A stretch of DNA of 10,468 nucleotides, taken from positions 1-10,468 of the forward strand of contig JBKBQT010000056.1 of NCBI GenBank assembly GCA_046292445.1. The letters run 5' to 3'. This document shows, piece by piece, positions 6,691-10,468 of the stretch. Within the stretch, counting starts at the first letter, position 1. Every line of letters starts with the position of its first letter. Below the pieces are notes generated by a model, which had not been told where the DNA came from, did no database searches, and was given only the letters and a program-made list of their open reading frames with translations. A program made the translations under genes and the position numbers. Source of the DNA: CALIZF01 sp046292445. GTDB taxonomy: Bacteria; Pseudomonadota; Alphaproteobacteria; Rhodobacterales; Rhodobacteraceae.

Positions 6691-6767
6691 TGGTGGCGAG
6701 GGGGGGACTCGAACCCCCGACCCCGTGATTATGAGTCACGTGCTCTAACCAGCTGAGCTACCTAGCC
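6691..6767 (-). tRNA. tRNA-Met (elongator), anticodon CAT
   Basis: A 77-base cloverleaf including an encoded CCA. On the minus strand: acceptor GGCTAGG, D stem GCTC/GAGC, anticodon stem CGTGA/TCACG with loop CTCATAA (anticodon CAT), five-base variable region GGGTC, T stem GGGGG/CCCCC with loop TTCGAGT, acceptor CCTCGCC, discriminator A and CCA. The D-arm and the G1-C72 pair fit an elongator rather than an initiator tRNA, which lacks pairing at 1-72. An Ile2 tRNA (CAT modified to lysidine) is less likely from the overall resemblance to alphaproteobacterial elongator tRNA-Met. The acceptor stem has one flaw: U4 faces C69; all six other pairs are canonical. Confidence 0.93.
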
Positions 6768-6776
6768 ATGCGGGCG

Positions 6777-6805
6777 GCGATAGACGAGGGCGGGGCGCGC
6801 GTCAA
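6777..6805 (-). promoter_or_regulatory. Promoter of the tRNA-Met gene
   Basis: The minus strand has TTGACG (-35, positions 6805-6800), a 17-base spacer and TATCGC (-10, positions 6782-6777). The tRNA 5' end lies ten bases further on (6767), so the transcript would start a few bases before mature position 1. The -35 is five of six to consensus and the spacing is ideal, so the tRNA is probably transcribed on its own rather than with the upstream gene. Confidence 0.65.
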
Positions 6806-6864
6806 GGGCGGCGCGGGCGGCGGGTGCCTCGCCGGCCGGCGCGCGTGCCGTCGCCCATGCCGGC

Positions 6865-8859
6865 CTAGCCGCGCACAAGGCGCGGGCGGCCGGTCGCGGT
6901 CACCGTCACCTCGGCCTCGATGAAGATCGCGCGTCCCTCGACGACAGTCTCGCGCAGGGCCGTTTCGGCGGTCACATGCACCGCATCGGCGCCGGCCGCC
7001 TCGGCGGCGCTGCGCGCGGCGGCCGTCAGGGCGGCCTCGGTTGCCGCAAGGGCGGCGGCGCGGTCGGCGAAATCCCGCGGTCCGCCCGGCAGATGGGCGG
7101 TATAGCGCCCCTCTGCCGGGGCGGTGACGGTGGCGCGCCGGCGCATCGCGATCTGCCCGGCCACCGCACCGATGGCATTGGCGACACCGGCATGCGCCGG
7201 CAGCACCATCCGCGTGCCGAGCCGCGCCCCGACCGCGCCGTAATAGGCCGGTGCCGAGGCGCCGAGGCCGATCACCGGCACATCGAGGCGCCCTGCGAGC
7301 CGGACGAGCCCCGCCCGCCTGTCGAGCGCGGCGCGCATCAGGGGATGCGCGGCGAGCCGTTCGGGCGCCTCGTCCCAGCCGTCCTCGGCAAAGGCGGCCT
7401 CGAGCAGGCATTGCACCGTCTGCGCCTGAAGCTGCGCGATGATCGCAGCGGCGAGCGCCGGCGCATCGGGCGCCGCCCGCTCGCCCGTGCCGGTCCGCCG
7501 CCGCGCCATCAGCGCAAGCGCCTTGGCCGCCGCCGCCCCGTCCCAGGCCGCGAGCAGCCCCGCGACATGCGCCGCATCCGACGGCGTCACCCCCGACACC
7601 AGCACCAGCCCCCGCCCCACCAGCCGGTCGAGCGCGGCGAGATCGAGCCGCGAGTGCAGGATAGCCGCCAGCGGCGCTGCCCGGCCGATGCGCGCCAGCA
7701 CCGCCGCCTCGCGGTCGGGCAGCCCCGGCGCTGCGCCGAGGGCGAGCGCGAAGCGCCCGTCGCCCTCGCCCGTCACCTCGGCCGCCAGCGCCCGGTCGAG
7801 CGCGGCATGCACGACCCCTGCGTGATCGACCGCGAGCAGCGACACCGGCACCAGCCGCCGCGGGCCGAGCCGCAGGCCGCCCTCCAGTCCCGCGGTCACC
7901 ACATGCACCTCGCTGTCGCCGCCAAGGCCGCTGGTGCGCATCGCCACCGCCTCGACCATGGTGCGGAAGGGGCCGACCCGCGCGCCGTCGGCGTCGATCG
8001 CCGGGCGCCCGCCGCGCAGGATCGCCACATCGGTGGTGGTGCCGCCGATGTCGGAAACCAGCGCATCGGATACATCCGTGAGCCAGCGGGCGCCGACGAT
8101 GCTCGCGGCAGGGCCCGAAAGGATCGTCTCGATCGGCCGCTCGGCGGCCTGCGCGGCCGAGATCAGCGCGCCGTCCCCGCGCACCACCATGACCGGCGCG
8201 GTGATCCCGCGGGCCGCCAGATGCGCGGCGAGGGCGGCGATCAGCCGGGCGATCAGGCCCGTCAGCCGCGCGTTCAGCACCGCCGTCAACGCCCGACGCG
8301 GGCCGTTCAGCCGCGCCGAGAGGTGATGCGCACAGGTGACGGGCAGGCCGGTCGCCGCCCGGACGGCGGCGGCGGCGGCGTCTTCATGCGCCGGGTTGCG
8401 CGTGGCGAAGCGCGCGGCGACCGCCACGGCCTCGATCCCGGCCGGCAGGGCCGCAAGGCCGGCGGCCAGCGCGGCGGTATCGAGCGGCGCCACCGCGGCG
8501 CCGCCCGCGTCATGCCCCCCCGCCACGGCGATGACCGGATCGCCGCGCATCGCCTCGCCCAGCCCGGCGCGGGCCAGATCGCCCGCGTCAAAGCCGATGG
8601 CGACCAGCGCGACGCGGCCCCCCATGCCCTCGACCAGCGCGTTGGTGGCCAGCGTGGTCGAGAGCGCGACGAGCCCGACATCGCCCGGCGCCGCCCCGGC
8701 CGCCTCCAGCGCGGCGTCGATCGCCGCGGCGATCCCGCCGGCAAGGTCCGGGCGGGTGGTCAGCGCCTTGGCGCTGCCGAGCACGCAGGTCTGCGCGGCA
8801 TCGAGCACCACGGCATCGGTATAAGTGCCGCCCGTGTCCACCCCGAGGGATACTGCCAT
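6865..8859 (-). CDS. Hydantoinase/oxoprolinase family protein, HyuA-type subunit
   Basis: A 664-residue protein of the ATP-dependent hydantoinase/oxoprolinase A family, which uses an actin-like ATPase fold to open or hydrolyse cyclic amides (5-oxoproline, hydantoins) or, in relatives, to carboxylate small ketones. N-terminal domain: phosphate loop GVDTGGTYTDAV (6-17), STTLATNALVEG (67-78) and RFATRNPAHE (150-159). Core: GDGALIS (228-234), the adenosine-site motif LSGPAASIVGA (247-257) and the second phosphate motif DIGGTTTDVAIL (270-281), then RTSGLGGDS (308-316). The C-terminal half is intact through LVRG. The chosen ATG has AGAGGG six bases upstream and leads straight into the family N-terminus; the longer open frame upstream encodes Arg/Pro-rich nonsense. 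A B-type partner (HyuB) is not seen next to it in this window. It lies 208 bases after the thiamine diphosphate enzyme gene; substrate unknown. Confidence 0.85.
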   Translation of the reverse strand: MAVSLGVDTGGTYTDAVVLDAAQTCVLGSAKALTTRPDLAGGIAAAIDAALEAAGAAPGDVGLVALSTTLATNALVEGMGGRVALVAIGFDAGDLARAGLGEAMRGDPVIAVAGGHDAGGAAVAPLDTAALAAGLAALPAGIEAVAVAARFATRNPAHEDAAAAAVRAATGLPVTCAHHLSARLNGPRRALTAVLNARLTGLIARLIAALAAHLAARGITAPVMVVRGDGALISAAQAAERPIETILSGPAASIVGARWLTDVSDALVSDIGGTTTDVAILRGGRPAIDADGARVGPFRTMVEAVAMRTSGLGGDSEVHVVTAGLEGGLRLGPRRLVPVSLLAVDHAGVVHAALDRALAAEVTGEGDGRFALALGAAPGLPDREAAVLARIGRAAPLAAILHSRLDLAALDRLVGRGLVLVSGVTPSDAAHVAGLLAAWDGAAAAKALALMARRRTGTGERAAPDAPALAAAIIAQLQAQTVQCLLEAAFAEDGWDEAPERLAAHPLMRAALDRRAGLVRLAGRLDVPVIGLGASAPAYYGAVGARLGTRMVLPAHAGVANAIGAVAGQIAMRRRATVTAPAEGRYTAHLPGGPRDFADRAAALAATEAALTAAARSAAEAAGADAVHVTAETALRETVVEGRAIFIEAEVTVTATGRPRLVRG

Positions 8860-8865
8860 CTGCCG

Positions 8866-8871
8866 CCCTCT
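8866..8871 (-). promoter_or_regulatory. Ribosome binding site for the HyuA-type gene
   Basis: The minus strand reads AGAGGG, six bases, then ATG at 8859. This is a moderate Shine-Dalgarno match that agrees with the family N-terminus (MAVSLGVDTGGTYTD). Confidence 0.6.
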
Positions 8872-8890
8872 CGCTGCCCCCGCCCCGCCC

Positions 8891-8919
8891 CGGGCCGGAC
8901 CCGGCCCGGACCCGGCCCG
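8891..8919. repeat. Tandem 11-bp repeat with inverted-repeat arms in the intergenic gap
   Basis: The unit GGACCCGGCCC occurs twice in a row (8897-8907, 8908-8918). An upstream arm CGGGCCG (8891-8897) can pair with either downstream CGGCCCG (8902-8908 or 8913-8919), giving two alternative seven-base-pair hairpins with loops of 4 or 15 bases. The 208-base gap (8860-9067) otherwise shows no gene and no clear promoter in my reading. It may be a terminator, a processing site in an operon message, or chance in very GC-rich DNA. Confidence 0.45.
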
Positions 8920-9067
8920 CATCGGCGCCCGTGCCGGCCCCGCATAGACCGGCGGCCGCATCCTGCGCCAGCGCCGTCGCGCGCGCGGTGCTGCAAGAAG
9001 GCGCCCCGCCCGCCACCGCCGCCGGATCGCCGCCCGACCCTGCGGCAGGCGCCGGTGCCCCGGGCCG

Positions 9068-10468
9068 TCAGGCGACGATCTCGACCATCCGCGGCCCCCG
9101 TCCGGCGCGCAGCGCGGCGCCGACGGCTTCGGGCTCTGCCGCCACCCGCGCGAAGGGCAGGCCGCAGGCGGCGGCAAGATGGTGCATCGCCGGGGGCGCC
9201 GGATCGCAGCCGATGGGCGGCACGCCGGCCGCCGTCATCGCCGCGGCGATCTCGGCAAAGCCGCGGTTGTTCCAGACGAGGAAGGTCACGTCGAGCCCTT
9301 CCTGCACGGCGGTCAGCATCTCGCCCGGGCCGAACATCAGCCCGCCGTCGCCGACAAGGCAGGTCACCGCCACACCCGGCGCCGCAATCGCCGCGCCCAC
9401 CGCCGCGCCGGGACCATAGCCGAGCGCGCCAAAGCCTGTCGCGGCATTGAACCAGCCGCCGGGGCGGTCGTGGTCGTGCCAGAGGTTGCCGGCATAGACC
9501 GGCTGGGTGCTGTCGCCGACCACGATCCCGCCGGGCCTTGCGTCGCGGATCGCCGCGAGGACGGCGCATTGCCGGCCCATCGCCGCCGGCAGCGCCGCCT
9601 GCGCACCATAGCGCGCGGCGGCGGCCCGCGCCGCGCCGTCGCCCGCCCCGCGCGGCGCGATGAGCGCCGCCAGCGCCGCCCCCGCATCGCCCGCCAGCGC
9701 CACCGCCGCAGGGTGCCGCGCAAGCTGCGCCGGGCAGGTGTCGATACGGATCATGCCCGCCAGATCGGGCAGGCTGCCCCCGCCATACATGTCGTAATCG
9801 GTCGGCCCGATCTCGGTGCCCACTGCCAGCAGCTGATCGGCGGCCGCAACCAGCGCCCGCACGGCATCGAGACTGGGCGAGGCGGGCACGGCCAGCGGAT
9901 GCCCGTGCATCAGCCCCCGCGCGTTTACCGTGAGCACCACCGGCGCATCGAGCGCCGCGGCCAGCGCCGCCAGCGCCCCGCCGGCCCGCCGGGCGCCGCC
10001 GCCCGCAAGGATCACCACCCGCCGCGCCCGCCCGAGCCGCGCCGCCGCCGCAGCCAGCGCGCGCGCCGCCGGCAAGGGCGGCCCGGCTGGTGCCGCCGGC
10101 GGCGGCAGCGCCGGGCAGGGCAGATCCATCACATCGAGCGGCACCTCCAGATGCACCGGCCCCGGCCGCGGCCCCGCGAGGGCCGCGAAGGCCCGGTCGA
10201 GCGCGCCGGCCAGCGCCCCCGGCGCCTCGACGCGCAAGGACGGGCAGAGCGCCGCCACCAGCCCGCGCTGGTCGGGCATTTCGTGCAGATGCCCCAGGCC
10301 CCGTCCCAGCGTTGCGGTCGCATTCACCCCCGAGACGACCAGCATCGGCACGCTGTCCGCCCGCGCCTGCGCCATCGGGGTGAGGATGTTGGTCACCCCC
10401 GGCCCGGTGATGACGAAGGCGGCGCCCGGCCGGCCCGTCACCCGCGCATAGCCATCGGCCATGAAGCC
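9068..10468 (-). CDS. Thiamine diphosphate-dependent enzyme, probable 5-guanidino-2-oxopentanoate decarboxylase, 5'-truncated
   Basis: The frame runs past the right edge of the window: the first visible residues GFMADGYARVTGRPG are the second strand-helix region of the pyrimidine-binding domain, just after the usual H-EQ-A catalytic-Glu motif, so the start is outside. About 466 residues remain: the rest of the N-terminal domain (to ~residue 115), a central domain (130-270, with VVILAGGGARRAGG) and the diphosphate-binding domain (~310-464) with the GDGG...NN motif (371-374 and 398-399, counted from the Met). The acetolactate-synthase superfamily assignment is firm. GHLHEMPDQR (57-66), VVGDSTQPVYAGNLWH (314-329) and WFNAATGFGALGYG are typical of AruI, which decarboxylates 2-ketoarginine in the arginine transaminase pathway. 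Another 2-oxoacid decarboxylase or lyase remains possible. Confidence 0.8.
   Translation of the reverse strand, partial: GFMADGYARVTGRPGAAFVITGPGVTNILTPMAQARADSVPMLVVSGVNATATLGRGLGHLHEMPDQRGLVAALCPSLRVEAPGALAGALDRAFAALAGPRPGPVHLEVPLDVMDLPCPALPPPAAPAGPPLPAARALAAAAARLGRARRVVILAGGGARRAGGALAALAAALDAPVVLTVNARGLMHGHPLAVPASPSLDAVRALVAAADQLLAVGTEIGPTDYDMYGGGSLPDLAGMIRIDTCPAQLARHPAAVALAGDAGAALAALIAPRGAGDGAARAAAARYGAQAALPAAMGRQCAVLAAIRDARPGGIVVGDSTQPVYAGNLWHDHDRPGGWFNAATGFGALGYGPGAAVGAAIAAPGVAVTCLVGDGGLMFGPGEMLTAVQEGLDVTFLVWNNRGFAEIAAAMTAAGVPPIGCDPAPPAMHHLAAACGLPFARVAAEPEAVGAALRAGRGPRMVEIVA

Noticed and set aside
6610..6767. tRNA 3' end as an attachment site for an integrated element
   Set aside because: No integrase gene, no second copy of the tRNA 3' end and no change in composition on either side within the window.
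8860..9177. N-terminal extension of the HyuA-type protein to 770 residues
   Set aside because: It overlaps the end of the upstream gene, reads as Arg/Pro-rich sequence, and the family N-terminus starts at the ATG at 8859.
6976..9450. Plus-strand frame of over 800 codons opposite the HyuA-type gene
   Set aside because: The translation is Arg/His/Gly/Pro-rich without domains, while the minus strand encodes a complete recognisable protein with all family motifs.
1..10468. CRISPR array, insertion sequence or phage genes
   Set aside because: No regularly spaced repeats, transposase, terminal inverted repeats or phage-like proteins were seen on either strand.

Overview
The window is very GC-rich, and its codons end almost always in G or C. 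Its gene types (a divergent YibQ-type polysaccharide deacetylase with Pro/Ala-rich N-terminal stretch, ThyX, a GloA-type glyoxalase ending in MPNTGHW, a CAT tRNA) suggest an alphaproteobacterium, most likely of the Rhodobacterales. This is an inference from protein resemblance and composition; no database search was possible. All of the sequence is accounted for by seven protein genes, one tRNA gene and short intergenic gaps. No gene-free stretch exceeds about 210 bases.

Left arm (1-4006): a 5'-truncated deacetylase-like gene on the + strand converges on three minus-strand genes. Read in their own direction these are a lipoprotein with a TbpB-like beta-barrel C-terminus, a surface lipoprotein assembly modifier (Slam, TPR domain plus 14-strand-type outer-membrane barrel), and a GloA-type glyoxalase. 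The lipoprotein and Slam genes are one base apart and look like a matched substrate/translocon pair, i.e. a type XI (Slam) secretion unit. This is the most interesting system in the window.

Middle (4007-6609): a 204-base divergent region holds a good minus-strand promoter candidate for the lipoprotein-Slam operon, two GC hairpins next to an A5/T5 tract, and a strong ribosome binding site for thyX (GTG start). thyX (flavin-dependent thymidylate synthase) overlaps by ATGA with a GT-C (ArnT/PMT-like) membrane glycosyltransferase gene.

Right arm (6610-10468): an elongator tRNA-Met(CAT) gene on the minus strand has a well-formed promoter, but its acceptor stem contains a U4-C69 mismatch. Upstream of it on the same strand are a complete HyuA-type (hydantoinase/oxoprolinase) ATPase-fold gene and a 5'-truncated thiamine diphosphate enzyme resembling 5-guanidino-2-oxopentanoate decarboxylase (AruI). 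The last two are 208 bases apart and may form a catabolic operon that continues beyond the window.
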